A stretch of DNA of 64,000 bases from Novosphingobium sp. (lineage in GTDB: Bacteria > Pseudomonadota > Alphaproteobacteria > Sphingomonadales > Sphingomonadaceae), in assembly GCA_017745295.1 (NCBI GenBank), contig JAGHZR010000005.1, positions 151,998 through 215,997 of the forward strand, read 5' to 3'. Numbering within the stretch: position 1 is the stretch's first letter; each line of letters opens with the position of its first letter. The notes under the pieces were generated by a model. The model was not told where the DNA came from and ran no database searches. It saw nothing but the letters and a program-made list of their open reading frames with translations. The translations under genes and the position numbers were made by a program. Positions 51,215-60,251 of this stretch are shown piece by piece.

Positions 51215-54200
51215 GAGGAGACCTCGCCCAAGGCCTCGAGGAGCTCTATAACGCGCGCAGGCCGCTCGGCGTCCTCGGTTCCTTCCCTCAGCAGCCATCG
51301 CCCCTCTTTGTAAATCAGTCCAAGCCCGCCAGGCGGCCTCTTTCGCCTGCCGTGGGGCGTAAAGGCGATGGCGGCAGGACCAGCATCAACCCGGGCCACC
51401 CCCGCCGTCCGCGCCAGCAAGGCAATCCGGGCGATCGCCATCAGCTGCTGCGCGTCCGGCGGAAGAGGTCCGAACCGATCGAGAAGCTCCTGTTCAAGAG
51501 CCTCAATCTCGCCTTCCTCGTCTGCCCGAGCTATCCGCACATAAAGGCCAAGCCGGATATCCTCGTCCGGGATCCACTCTGCCGGCAGGGCTCCAGCGCT
51601 CGGGACAGCAATATCGGGTAGCCACTCGAGGTCCTCCTCGCCCCGCGCCCGCTTCAGAGCCGTCTCGAATAGATGCTGATAAAGATCGACGCCGACCAGC
51701 TTCATGTGTCCGGTCTGGGTTTCACTGAGCGGATCACCCGCGCCCCGCAGGTCGAGGTCGGCGGCGGCAATGTCGAAGCCGGCACCAAGCCGATCGTAGG
51801 TCGACAGGGTCCGTAGCCGCTTCATCGTGCGCGCGGCGATGCCGGGGCCTTCGGTCACGAGAAGCACCTGGCCGCGCCGATGACCACGCCCGACCCGTCC
51901 GCGAAGTTGGTGAAGTTGGCCCAGCCCGAAGCGATCGGCCCGCCAGATAACCATGGTATTGGCCAGCGGCACGTCGAGCCCGGCCTCGATGATATTCGTT
52001 GCCAGCAATATGTCGCCGTCACCGCCAGCGAAACGGATCATTGCCGCATCGATCTCCTTTGGCGGTAATTTGCCGTGGGCTTCGATACGAACGAGGTCGG
52101 GGACGATGCGCTGGAGCCGTTCAGAAAAAGGCGCAATGTCGTCGATACGCGGGACGACAACGAAGCTCTGACCACCCCGCGCGCGTTCGCGCAGCAAGGC
52201 GGTGCGCAGACGCGCATCATCAAGTTCAATCAAGCTGGTGCGAATGGGTTGCCGGCGCGCTGGTGGTGTGGCGATGATGGACATCTGCTGGAGACCGATC
52301 ATCGCACGGTGCAGGGTTCGCGGGATCGGCGTCGCGCTCGTCGCGAGAAGATGGACATCCGGGCGGCCTCGCAATCTGGTTTTGTCAGCGGCGCCGAACC
52401 GCTGTTCCTCATCGATAATGACGAGGCCAAGTTTGGCGAAGCGTACGTCCTTGCCCATCACCGCGCCTGTGCCCACCACGATATCGATCGTCCCGTCGGC
52501 CAGTCCGTCCTTGATCGACTTTCTCTCAGCTGCTGTCGAGAGGCGGGACAGCCCTGCGACCTTAATCCCGAGAGCATCGAAACGCTGCTCGAAGGTCTGC
52601 ACATGCTGCCGCACCAGCACGGTTGTCGGTGCCGCGAGCGCAACCTGGTGGCCGGCGAGTGCGGCCAGGGCGGCTGCGCGCAAGGCGATCTCAGTCTTGC
52701 CGAACCCCACATCTCCAATCACCAGGCGGTCCATAGGGCTGCCACTGGCCAGATCATCCCGCACAACTTGCGCAGCGCGCGCCTGATCGGCGGTTTCATT
52801 GAACGGAAAACCGTTGACGAAGCGTTCGTAGAGCGCCGCATCCGGATCGAGAACCGGCGCGGTGAGACGCGCACGCTCCTGTGCCAGGGCGAGTAGTTCC
52901 TTGGCACTGGCCGACACAGCAGCCGCGATGCCGCTGCGCCGCTTCTGCCAGCTCGATCCATCGAGCTTGTCGAGGGCAACCGCATCGGCGTCTGCACCAT
53001 AGCGCCAGATCCGCGCCGCCTCGCGCACCGGCACGAGGCGGCGTGAGCCGCGGGCATATTCGAGTGCGATCACCTCGCTGCGGGGATGGCTGGGATCGAC
53101 CTCCAAGCCTGCTACCAAACCAACACCATGATCTTCGTGAACGACGATATCTCCCCGTCTGATGTCGCCGCCACCGCTGCGTGCGAGCCTCGCCGTGGGA
53201 GGTTCCGTCGCTGCGCCGATTAGGGCACGGCTTCCCAGGAGATCGCCGGCGGCAACAAGCATGACAGCGTCGGTCATGGCACCGCGATCGATTGGCGCGA
53301 GCAGCACAGCCCCGCTGCCTGCAGGCAGCGCCGTGGCAGCTCCAAGATCCGCGACGAGAGGCAGGGAAATCTTCAGTCGTTTTGAGATGCGAGACCGCAA
53401 GAAGCGGAGATCCCGCTCGCTGCCGACCAGCACAAGCCGGCGATCGTTGATGAGCGGCTTGAGGAAATGCGTCAGCGCGCGGAGCGGTGAACGGTCTTCG
53501 GCAAAGCGGGGGATCGCCTCGACGCCGTCCGCGCTGAGCGGACGCACCTCCCATTCCGTCAGGGCAGCCCCCCAACTCGGTTCGTCAATGGCGTCGACAG
53601 TCGTGGCCTTGCCTCGCGCGACGTCCTCGGCGAGCCGAATGGCCCTCTGACGACGCGCGTCCGCCTTTGGCGAGAGGAACAGCCGGCCAGGCGCGAGGTG
53701 CGCAAGGACGCTTACACCCGCGCCGACATCGGGTTCGAGCGCGCGTCCAATGGCCAATGAATTGCAGGCTTCTGTGGTGAGCTGGGAGGCGGGATCGAAA
53801 CGGCGGATAGCGCTGATCGCGCCATCGGTAATCTCGATGCGCGCGGGCGAACCCGCGTCGGCGGGAAATAGGTCGATGACCTCGCCGCGAACTGCCACTT
53901 CGCCAGGCTCGTCGACGCGATCGTCCTCGATATAGCCGAGCGCCTCCATTTGTTTTGCGAAAACGGACTGATCGATCGTGTCGCCGACATCGAGGGACGG
54001 CGGGGCCGCATCAAACGACGAGGGATCGGCGTGTCGGCGCGCCGCCGCTTCTCCGCTCATGATTGTCGCGAGACCGGGTCTCTCAGGATCCTGCATGATC
54101 CGCCGAAGTTCGCTCAGCGCTGCCACGCGGCGGCCTACATTCGCCGGTGACGCCGGAGCGGTGTCGCCCGGCAGCGCGTCGCTGGAGGGTACGAAGATCA

Positions 54201-54345
54201 CACGATACTCGGGAGCGAGTGCCCTGAGCGCGGCGGCAGTGGCCTCTGCCTCTTGCTCGTCATCCGCGAGATACAGAAGATCGCCTTCCCTCAGCGCCTG
54301 CCACAGGATGAAGGCCGTTTCGCCAAGGCCGCGCGCATGCGTCAT
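51211..54345 (-). CDS. Short Mfd paralogue (transcription-repair coupling factor-like)
   Basis: A 1044-residue Mfd-type translocase, about 100 residues shorter than usual. The N-terminal UvrB-homology region is abbreviated ([20 protein letters not shown]), the RNA-polymerase-interacting domain is present ('[20 protein letters not shown]'), and the RecG-like motor is intact: Walker [25 protein letters not shown] box [29 protein letters not shown], and [24 protein letters not shown]-terminal domain ends at [12 protein letters not shown] chromosomal mfd must exist elsewhere, as this is embedded in an accessory stress operon. It may release stalled polymerase under oxidative stress. Starts as ATGA with the PRC gene. 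Confidence 0.9.
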   Translation of the reverse strand: MTHARGLGETAFILWQALREGDLLYLADDEQEAEATAAALRALAPEYRVIFVPSSDALPGDTAPASPANVGRRVAALSELRRIMQDPERPGLATIMSGEAAARRHADPSSFDAAPPSLDVGDTIDQSVFAKQMEALGYIEDDRVDEPGEVAVRGEVIDLFPADAGSPARIEITDGAISAIRRFDPASQLTTEACNSLAIGRALEPDVGAGVSVLAHLAPGRLFLSPKADARRQRAIRLAEDVARGKATTVDAIDEPSWGAALTEWEVRPLSADGVEAIPRFAEDRSPLRALTHFLKPLINDRRLVLVGSERDLRFLRSRISKRLKISLPLVADLGAATALPAGSGAVLLAPIDRGAMTDAVMLVAAGDLLGSRALIGAATEPPTARLARSGGGDIRRGDIVVHEDHGVGLVAGLEVDPSHPRSEVIALEYARGSRRLVPVREAARIWRYGADADAVALDKLDGSSWQKRRSGIAAAVSASAKELLALAQERARLTAPVLDPDAALYERFVNGFPFNETADQARAAQVVRDDLASGSPMDRLVIGDVGFGKTEIALRAAALAALAGHQVALAAPTTVLVRQHVQTFEQRFDALGIKVAGLSRLSTAAERKSIKDGLADGTIDIVVGTGAVMGKDVRFAKLGLVIIDEEQRFGAADKTRLRGRPDVHLLATSATPIPRTLHRAMIGLQQMSIIATPPARRQPIRTSLIELDDARLRTALLRERARGGQSFVVVPRIDDIAPFSERLQRIVPDLVRIEAHGKLPPKEIDAAMIRFAGGDGDILLATNIIEAGLDVPLANTMVIWRADRFGLGQLHQLRGRVGRGHRRGQVLLVTEGPGIAARTMKRLRTLSTYDRLGAGFDIAAADLDLRGAGDPLSETQTGHMKLVGVDLYQHLFETALKRARGEEDLEWLPDIAVPSAGALPAEWIPDEDIRLGLYVRIARADEEGEIEALEQELLDRFGPLPPDAQQLMAIARIALLARTAGVARVDAGPAAIAFTPHGRRKRPPGGLGLIYKEGRWLLREGTEDAERPARVIELLEALGEVSS

Positions 54346-54899
54346 AGCGAGGTGCTCCCCCGAGCCCTGGCAGGCGCGGCAGGCCAGTCACTGTCGTTCA
54401 GTGGTGGAAGCGCTTCAAAACGATCAAGATCGCAAACCAACTGCATGTGCTCGCAAGCGAAACGGATATCCTCGTGCGCGACAGCGCGCAGCCTCTCCGC
54501 GATGCCCCCAATGCCGGCCGAGGCCACGACGACGTAGCTGACATTCCCCGTCTCGCATGCCACCAGCGCCTCGACGGCTTTTCCCACGGTCCGGCCGTCC
54601 GCGGTCTTGACGGGCATGCCGCTAATGCCGGTGGCCGTGAAAAGGTTCGGGTGGCGCGACCGGCGACTGGCCGCCTCGGCCGACTTGCCCCCATCCTCGT
54701 AGGCGCGCTGCCGGCCAAGCCACCTCCAGACGCCGACGAGGTTGATGAACGTCAGGAAGACGTTGGTCGCGAGCAGATTGGTCTGCCCGGTTGAGACCCC
54801 GAGAAGTGACCAGGCAAGGGATCCGACCGTGAAGATCGCAAAACCCCAACCTGTGACCCGCGCACCGAGATTCGCAGCCGTCATCATGGCAGCGATCAT
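54342..54899 (-). CDS. PRC-barrel-domain membrane protein
   Basis: A 185-residue protein from ATG 54899. Two membrane helices (about 9-30, ARVTGWGFAIFTVGSLAWSL, and 40-60, LLATNVFLTFINLVGVWRWL) precede a charged linker and a PRC-barrel-like domain ('TATGISGMPVKTADGRTVGK', NVSYVVVASAGIGGIAERLR). The natural N-terminus may be longer: a CTG at 54936-54938, in frame 13 codons upstream, has AAGGA at seven-base spacing, while ATG 54899 has no ribosome site and falls inside a conserved-looking LAAWVAPVATMIAAMM segment. It overlaps the mfd-like gene. Confidence 0.8.
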   Translation of the reverse strand: MIAAMMTAANLGARVTGWGFAIFTVGSLAWSLLGVSTGQTNLLATNVFLTFINLVGVWRWLGRQRAYEDGGKSAEAASRRSRHPNLFTATGISGMPVKTADGRTVGKAVEALVACETGNVSYVVVASAGIGGIAERLRAVAHEDIRFACEHMQLVCDLDRFEALPPLNDSDWPAAPARARGSTSL

Positions 54900-55033
54900 G
54901 GTGGCGACGGGGGCGACCCAGGCGGCAAGCGTGTGCAGGGAAAATTCCTTTTTTATAGAAGATCAAGCGGGCGCAAACGAGTAAGGGTCAGCCATAACGG
55001 CCGCGAGCAGTAGGGACGGGGCACACCATTCGC

Positions 55034-55690
55034 TCAATCTCCGGTCTGCTTGTGGGGGGCAGCAACGGCTTTGGACTCGGGCGATTCCCGTTGGCGCAAG
55101 AAAATCGACAGAACGACCAGCACCGCAGTGGAAAGGAATTCGCTCTGCCAATTCTGAAAGGATTCAAACCAGAGCTGCGCATCACCGAGATAGGCCCAGA
55201 CCGTTGACACAGCTTCACCATGGTCCTGCGCGTTCTGGGCAGCGACCCGAGCGCTCTGGGTCCAGTGGATGACGAAGGACAGCAGGAACAGTCCCGTCAA
55301 AGCTATGCCCAAGGACCGCGCATAGAGCGACCGCCAGATCGCTCCCCAGCGCAGAATTGCCGGCGCGCCGGGCTTTGCGGCCTGAACTTCGAGGTCGGCA
55401 TCGCGCTTTGGAGCGTCCGGATCTTTGGATTCTGCCGAGCCGCGCTGGATAAGGGAGGCGGTAAGGACGACATAGGTCGCCATCTGCAGAAACTCGCTTT
55501 CCCAGTTCTCGAAGACGCTGGAAAGAAACTCCGGACTCGCCGAATAGGCGAGGAGGCCCAAGATGGGCAGCCCGTGCCGCCGCGCATCCTCTATTGCGAC
55601 GTGCCAGCCCGCCATCCACTGCCCGAATATCGACGCTGCAAACAACCCGAGGAGAATGAGGGTGAGCCCGTTATCCTTCAAGAACCGCAT
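55034..55690 (-). CDS. DUF6766-family membrane protein
   Basis: A 218-residue inner-membrane protein with AGAGG before ATG 55690. It begins MRFLKDNGLTLILLGLFAAS, then GQWMAGWHVAIEDA, and contains two similar elements, ENWESEFLQMATYVVLTASL and 'QNWQSEFLSTAVLVVLSIFL', each followed by a charged S-x-E-S-K segment. Four helices are expected. The family is widespread beside stress genes in alphaproteobacteria; no activity is known. It lies between the small protein gene (55-base gap) and the PRC gene. Confidence 0.85.
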   Translation of the reverse strand: MRFLKDNGLTLILLGLFAASIFGQWMAGWHVAIEDARRHGLPILGLLAYSASPEFLSSVFENWESEFLQMATYVVLTASLIQRGSAESKDPDAPKRDADLEVQAAKPGAPAILRWGAIWRSLYARSLGIALTGLFLLSFVIHWTQSARVAAQNAQDHGEAVSTVWAYLGDAQLWFESFQNWQSEFLSTAVLVVLSIFLRQRESPESKAVAAPHKQTGD

Positions 55691-55744
55691 ACCAGCCTCT
55701 TTGTTTTCCATCGCGGCCACGCCCGGCCAACGAGGAATAGGGGA

Positions 55745-55945
55745 TCACACGTCCGCGCCCTCGTGGCGGGTCTGGCTGCGCGCCGTTTCGGCCGCCGAGA
55801 GGAGACTTTGACCGGTTCCGATGGCAGCATCCGGCGTCATCGTGACAGCGACACCGTCTGGGCCTTCCAGGATCACCACTCCAGCCTCCGCCGTCGCGAC
55901 GCCGGGCCGCGTCTCGGGCTGAGGTACAGTTTCGGAATTTTTCAT
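55745..55945 (-). CDS. Small acidic protein coupled to the Crp regulator
   Basis: A 66-residue acidic protein starting at ATG 55945, overlapping the Crp/Fnr stop (ATGA). The core reads 'GVATAEAGVVILEGPDGVAV' then TMTPDAAIGTGQSLLSAAE. I recall short proteins with the same 'DGPDGVAV-x-MTP-x-AA' pattern in sphingomonads, without a function. No signal peptide or membrane helix. Coupling to a regulator gene suggests it is translated in a fixed ratio with it. Confidence 0.65.
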   Translation of the reverse strand: MKNSETVPQPETRPGVATAEAGVVILEGPDGVAVTMTPDAAIGTGQSLLSAAETARSQTRHEGADV

Positions 55946-56688
55946 TGTTGCGCCTCTGATGGTTCGCCCGGCGCGAGCGCGGGAGCGATATAAAGATAGG
56001 CCGGGTCGAACTGACCGCGACGCGCCAGCCGTTCGGGATCGGGGATCTCGACGAGCGAGGATCGAAATGTGCAGAGCCGCTCTTCGCGCAGTTGCCGCAT
56101 GATCCTGTTCACATGGACACTGGTGAGCCCGCAGATCTCGGCGAGATCATATTGGGTGAGGCCCAGGGCGAAGCGCCGGCCATCACTGAGCCCGGCAGAT
56201 ACAAGCCGCGCATTCGTCTCCGAAAGAAAATGCGCTACCCTGCCCAGCGCATCGAGCCGGCCCAATCGAAACAGCCAGGCCCGGTGAATAGCGGCGTCGA
56301 TCAGGGTGGCGAACCACAGCTTGACGATCAGTGCGGGTGTCTCGGTCTTGATCCGGTCGAGCGCGGTGTGGGGGACGATGGCCACCGTGGCGGCCGTCAT
56401 CGTCGCGACATCGTGGTCTAACGTCTTCAGCGGATAGGCATGCAGATCGACAAAGTCGCCGGGAACATGGACCGCCACCAGCTGACGTAAACCGCGACGA
56501 TCGTCGATATAGCGCGACATGAACCCTTCGATCAGGAGTGTGCTTAGCTCAAGCCGCTCGCCGGCCTGCACGATCGTCTCGCGTGGACCCACGGTTCGAA
56601 CCTCGATTATCGCTGCTTCGAGTATGGCGCGCTCGGCAGGATCCAAATCAATGCCCCGCCTGTCTCTGAGAAAGCGTTCTGTGAACAT
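55942..56688 (-). CDS. Crp/Fnr-family transcriptional regulator
   Basis: A 248-residue regulator; ATG 56688 behind GAGGGGATT is chosen over a 77-residue upstream extension of low quality. The cyclic-nucleotide-type sensor domain covers residues 25-140 ('GPRETIVQAGERLELSTLLI', DDRRGLRQLVAVHVPGDFVD). The Crp-type HTH is in LTQYDLAEICGLTSVHVNRI followed by MRQLREERLCTF. No Fnr-type N-terminal cysteine cluster is seen. It heads the minus-strand stress operon and faces katE, so it is the natural candidate regulator of both units; that is inference from position. Confidence 0.92.
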   Translation of the reverse strand: MFTERFLRDRRGIDLDPAERAILEAAIIEVRTVGPRETIVQAGERLELSTLLIEGFMSRYIDDRRGLRQLVAVHVPGDFVDLHAYPLKTLDHDVATMTAATVAIVPHTALDRIKTETPALIVKLWFATLIDAAIHRAWLFRLGRLDALGRVAHFLSETNARLVSAGLSDGRRFALGLTQYDLAEICGLTSVHVNRIMRQLREERLCTFRSSLVEIPDPERLARRGQFDPAYLYIAPALAPGEPSEAQQ

Positions 56689-56794
56689 AATCCCCTCGTT
56701 CGTTTCTCCCATCGGCGCTGAGCGCGCCGCCTGTGGCGCCCACCAGAAAGACGGTGGCACCCAAGGGGTTCCCGGCGAAGCGCGGTCTTGAGGG

Positions 56795-57134
56795 TTACTG
56801 TCCGGCCTCGGCAAGCAAAGCGTCCTTTTGCTCGGTAAGCCAGGCGCCGAGAAGCTTGAGCTCAAGGTTGCTATCCCGGGCCTCGGAGTACGGCTGGCGT
56901 TCCTCCTCCTCCTCGACATGATGCGACATGTTCGGCGAGCCCGGTGACCCTGGCATAGCAGAGCGGCTCGTCCGGCATCATGGTGCGAATTTGAGCGGCC
57001 AGGTGCTTGACGCTGGCATAGTCGCCCCTTGCTTCGGCAAGCAGGGCATCGTCGTCGGTCGCGCCGCGCACGGCGCGACCGAAAATCTCCTTTTCGATCT
57101 GCGTGTGAACTGTCGGCGCCACAGTTTCAGCCAT
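56795..57134 (-). pseudogene. Hemerythrin-like protein, truncated and frameshifted
   Basis: From ATG 57134 (behind GAGGAGC) the frame reads VHTQIEKEIFGRAVRGATDD and then LAAQIRTMMPDEPLCYARVT, the middle of an HHE/hemerythrin four-helix protein. At about 56940 it runs into GGGG-type residues. One frame over, the DNA reads HHVEEEEERQPYSEARDS and later 'LELKLLGAWLTEQKDALLAE', the expected final helix with its His-His-V-E-E-E-E metal ligands, ending at TAA 56795. The first ligand helix (D-H-x-x-V-E) is also missing at the N-terminus. Either a decayed gene or a sequencing error plus a divergent start. Confidence 0.7.
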
Positions 57135-57523
57135 GGGATGCTCCTCATACTTCGCCCCCGTGGGGATCGATGTCATTGGAACAACGGGCCAGCGGCCTGA
57201 TCGTAACAGCTTCCGCGCCAGAACTAATCTCCATCAGGACGATTTGGCGAGTTTGTAACGCTGAAGGAAATCGCGGGGGACGTTCGCCACAATCGACCTG
57301 ATGGAGATTAGTATTGCGGCGCCGGGAGCAACCGCAGGCGGCCTCCACGATTGCTTCTCCGACCGGAAAGCAAAATCGACGTGAAATTTGCAGGTCTCGG
57401 CGCGTGCCCAGAAACGCATCTGCTTGAACCGCAATCTTACGAGGCCAGCTTCCCACGCCTGACCTGACCAGATCGAGCTGACCGAACCTGAACCGACCCA
57501 AAAACGACAAGGATCCTGCGACC
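57135..57523. other. Divergent regulatory region before katE
   Basis: 389 bases between the hemerythrin remnant and katE. The only clear structure is the large inverted repeat at 57223-57312, listed separately. I found no confident promoter boxes. Confidence 0.45.
57223..57312. repeat. Large inverted repeat upstream of katE
   Basis: The arm ACTAATCTCCATCAGG (57223-57238) has its exact reverse complement at 57297-57312. The similarity continues inward with one mismatch and one extra base (CGATT, TGGCGA) to about 57250 and 57284, giving arms of about 28 bases around a loop of about 33 bases. It could form a cruciform, bind a dimeric regulator, or be a small palindromic mobile element. Confidence 0.8.
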
Positions 57524-59698
57524 ATGGCAAAGACCCCCAGCAAGCTCAAAGCCGAAGGCGATACCGCCAGGAAGGCGCCAAAGTTCCCGCCGGCGGCCGA
57601 ATTCGAGACAAGCTTTGCCGAGGCACAGGGCGAAGGCGGCGAGACCCACCAGACTACCGAGGGCGGCGCCCCCACCCTGACCACCGCGCAAGGCGCACCC
57701 GTCGCCGACGATCAGAACAGTTTGAAGCAGGGCGCGCGCGGGCCGACGCTCCTTGAAGATTTCCATTTTCGCGAGAAAATCTTCCATTTCGATCATGAGC
57801 GCATTCCCGAGCGCGTCGTTCACGCCCGCGGCTATGGTGCGCATGGCTTCTTCGAACTGACCGACAGCCTCGCCGACATAACCCGCGCCGACATCTTCCA
57901 GCGCGTGGGCGAGCGCACCCCCGCCTTCGTGCGCTTCTCCACGGTTGCAGGGTCCAAAGGCTCGGCCGACCTCGCGCGGGACGTGCGCGGCTTTGCGGTC
58001 AAGCTCTACACCCAGGAGGGCAATTGGGATATCGTTGGCAACAATATTCCGGTCTTCTTCATCCAGGATGCTATCAAGTTTCCCGATCTGATCCACGCGG
58101 CGAAGCCCGAGCCCGACCGCGCCTTCCCGCAGGCGCAGACGGCGCATGACAACTTCTGGGACTTCATCGGCCTGACGCCGGAGTCGATGCACATGGTCAT
58201 GTGGATCATGTCCGATCGGACCATCCCGCGCTCTTTCCGCACGATGGAAGGCTTTGGCGTCCACACCTTCCGACTGCTAGACGCCGAGGGGCGCTCGACT
58301 TTCGTCAAGTTCCACTGGAAGCCTAAAGCTGGCCTGCAATCAGTGGTCTGGAACGAGGCCGTCAAGATAAACGGTGCGGATCCCGACTTTCACCGCCGCG
58401 ATCTCTGGGACGCGATCAATACGGGCAATTTCCCGGAGTGGGAGCTCGGCGTCCAGCTGTTCGACGAAGAGTTCGCCGATAGCTTCGATTTCGATGTTCT
58501 CGACGCCACAAAAATCATCCCGGAAGAAATTCTGCCGGTCCGCATCGTCGGCCGGCTCGTCCTCGACCGCGTCGTCGACAATTTCTTTGCGGAAACCGAA
58601 CAGGTCGCCTTCTGCACGCAGAACGTTCCGCCCGGCATCGATTTCTCGAACGATCCGCTGCTTGCCGGGCGCAATTTCTCCTATCTCGATACCCAGCTGA
58701 AGCGCCTTGGATCGCCCAACTTCACCCATATTCCGATCAACGCGCCCAAATGCCCGGTCGCGAACTTCCAGCAGGACGGGCACATGGCGATGCGCAACCC
58801 TGTCGGCCGCGCCAATTACGAACCCAACAGTTGGGGTGCCGAGATAGGCGGCCCGCGCGAGGATCCGGTGCGGGGCTTCAAGAGCTTCGCCGCCGAACCG
58901 GACGGACCAAAGCTGCGCATTCGCGCCGAGAGCTTCGCCGACCACTACAGCCAGGCCCGCCAGTTCTTCCTCAGCCAGACGCCCATCGAGCAGAAGCATA
59001 TTGGCGATGCCCTGGTGTTCGAACTGTCCAAGGTCGAGCGCGTCGATATCCGCGCGCGGATGGTCTCGCATCTCCTCAATATCGATGCGGTGCTCGCCCA
59101 GACGGTGGCGGATGGTCTGGCACTCGATCTGCCGGAGCCCGCAGTCGCCGCCCGTCCGGCGATCCAGGATCTGCCGACTTCCGATGCGCTCAGCATTGTC
59201 AAGAACGGTCCACCAAGTCTCGAAGGGCGCAAACTTGGCATCCTGCTGACCGACGGCAGCGATGCCGGGCTGTTCGCGGCGCTCACCGCGGCGCTCGACG
59301 CGCAGAATGCGGTATTTGAGGTGGTGGCGCCCAAGGTCGGCGGTGTGACGCTTTCGGACGGCACGGCGCTTGCCGCCAAGCACAAGATCGATGGCGGTCC
59401 CTCGGTGTTCTTTGACGCGGTCGCAGTCTTGCCCTCGGCGGAGGGAGCGGCGCTGCTCGCGATCGATAAACCCGCCAAGGACTTTGTCTCCGACGCCTTT
59501 GCCCACTGCAAGTTCATCGGCATCGGCGCAGCCTCGGCGCCCTTGTTCGACAAGGCCGGGCTGACCGAGGACCTGGACGAGGGCTGCCTACCGCTCGGCT
59601 CGGAGAAGGACATCGATGCTTTCCTCGCGGCCTGCGCGCAGGTGCGCCATTGGCCGCGCGAGCTCGCCGTCGATTTGGATGCCACGCCCGATGCCTGA
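57524..59698 (+). CDS. katE: Large-subunit catalase (HPII type)
   Basis: A 724-residue clade-2 catalase. The distal His is in '[20 protein letters not shown]', the distal Asn in [20 protein letters not shown], and the haem-ligand Tyr in [16 protein letters not shown]. The C-terminal 150 residues form the DJ-1/PfpI-like flavodoxin domain ([20 protein letters not shown]) that distinguishes large catalases. It converts H2O2 to water and oxygen in the cytoplasm. AAGGA lies 10 bases before ATG 57524. It heads a four-gene overlapping operon. Confidence 0.96.
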   Translation: MAKTPSKLKAEGDTARKAPKFPPAAEFETSFAEAQGEGGETHQTTEGGAPTLTTAQGAPVADDQNSLKQGARGPTLLEDFHFREKIFHFDHERIPERVVHARGYGAHGFFELTDSLADITRADIFQRVGERTPAFVRFSTVAGSKGSADLARDVRGFAVKLYTQEGNWDIVGNNIPVFFIQDAIKFPDLIHAAKPEPDRAFPQAQTAHDNFWDFIGLTPESMHMVMWIMSDRTIPRSFRTMEGFGVHTFRLLDAEGRSTFVKFHWKPKAGLQSVVWNEAVKINGADPDFHRRDLWDAINTGNFPEWELGVQLFDEEFADSFDFDVLDATKIIPEEILPVRIVGRLVLDRVVDNFFAETEQVAFCTQNVPPGIDFSNDPLLAGRNFSYLDTQLKRLGSPNFTHIPINAPKCPVANFQQDGHMAMRNPVGRANYEPNSWGAEIGGPREDPVRGFKSFAAEPDGPKLRIRAESFADHYSQARQFFLSQTPIEQKHIGDALVFELSKVERVDIRARMVSHLLNIDAVLAQTVADGLALDLPEPAVAARPAIQDLPTSDALSIVKNGPPSLEGRKLGILLTDGSDAGLFAALTAALDAQNAVFEVVAPKVGGVTLSDGTALAAKHKIDGGPSVFFDAVAVLPSAEGAALLAIDKPAKDFVSDAFAHCKFIGIGAASAPLFDKAGLTEDLDEGCLPLGSEKDIDAFLAACAQVRHWPRELAVDLDATPDA

Positions 59699-60251
59699 GC
59701 ACGACGGGCCCGTAGCGGGGCGGGCCCAGCGCCCGCTCCCTCCGCCGGAAAGGTTGCAGGAGCTGCTGTTTGACGCAGCGCGAATTGGCCGCGCGGACAT
59801 GATCCCGGCGCTGGTGAGCGCCGGGGTCGATCTCGAGATGCATGACCCTAAAGGATACACCGCCCTCATTCTGGCAAGTTACCATGGCTCGCTGGAGACC
59901 ACGCAGGCGCTGCTGGACGCGGGCGCGCAGATCGACGCGCCCGATCGCGGGCGAGAGAACACGGCGCTGATGGGCGTTGCATTCAAGGGCTTTGGCACCG
60001 TCGCCCGCCTGCTCCTCGCCGCCGGCGCGGACCCGAACCGACGCAACCATGCGGGCCAGACCGCCCTGATGATGGCGGCGATGTTCAGCCATTCGGCGAT
60101 TGTCGAGGATCTTATCGCGGCCGGCGCTGACATCAGCGCGACGGACGCAGGGGGAAATAGCGCCAGGTCGCTTGCCCGCGCGCAAAACAACGCCGCCATG
60201 ACGATGTTGCTCGACCTGGCGGCCCCGCCAGCCAAGGTGCTAGATGGGTAA
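59691..60251 (+). CDS. Ankyrin-repeat protein coupled to catalase
   Basis: A 186-residue protein of four to five ankyrin repeats: [20 protein letters not shown], '[20 protein letters not shown]', [20 protein letters not shown] and [23 protein letters not shown] 59691 overlaps the katE stop by eight bases. It has no signal peptide in this frame. In Pseudomonas aeruginosa the ankyrin protein AnkB is encoded with katB and is needed for full catalase activity, so a catalase-supporting role is plausible here; note that AnkB is periplasmic/inner-membrane associated and this protein looks cytosolic. Confidence 0.9.
   Translation: MPEHDGPVAGRAQRPLPPPERLQELLFDAARIGRADMIPALVSAGVDLEMHDPKGYTALILASYHGSLETTQALLDAGAQIDAPDRGRENTALMGVAFKGFGTVARLLLAAGADPNRRNHAGQTALMMAAMFSHSAIVEDLIAAGADISATDAGGNSARSLARAQNNAAMTMLLDLAAPPAKVLDG

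Noticed and set aside
58340..59506. 388-codon minus-strand frame opposite katE
   Set aside because: Antisense shadow of a strongly supported catalase gene.
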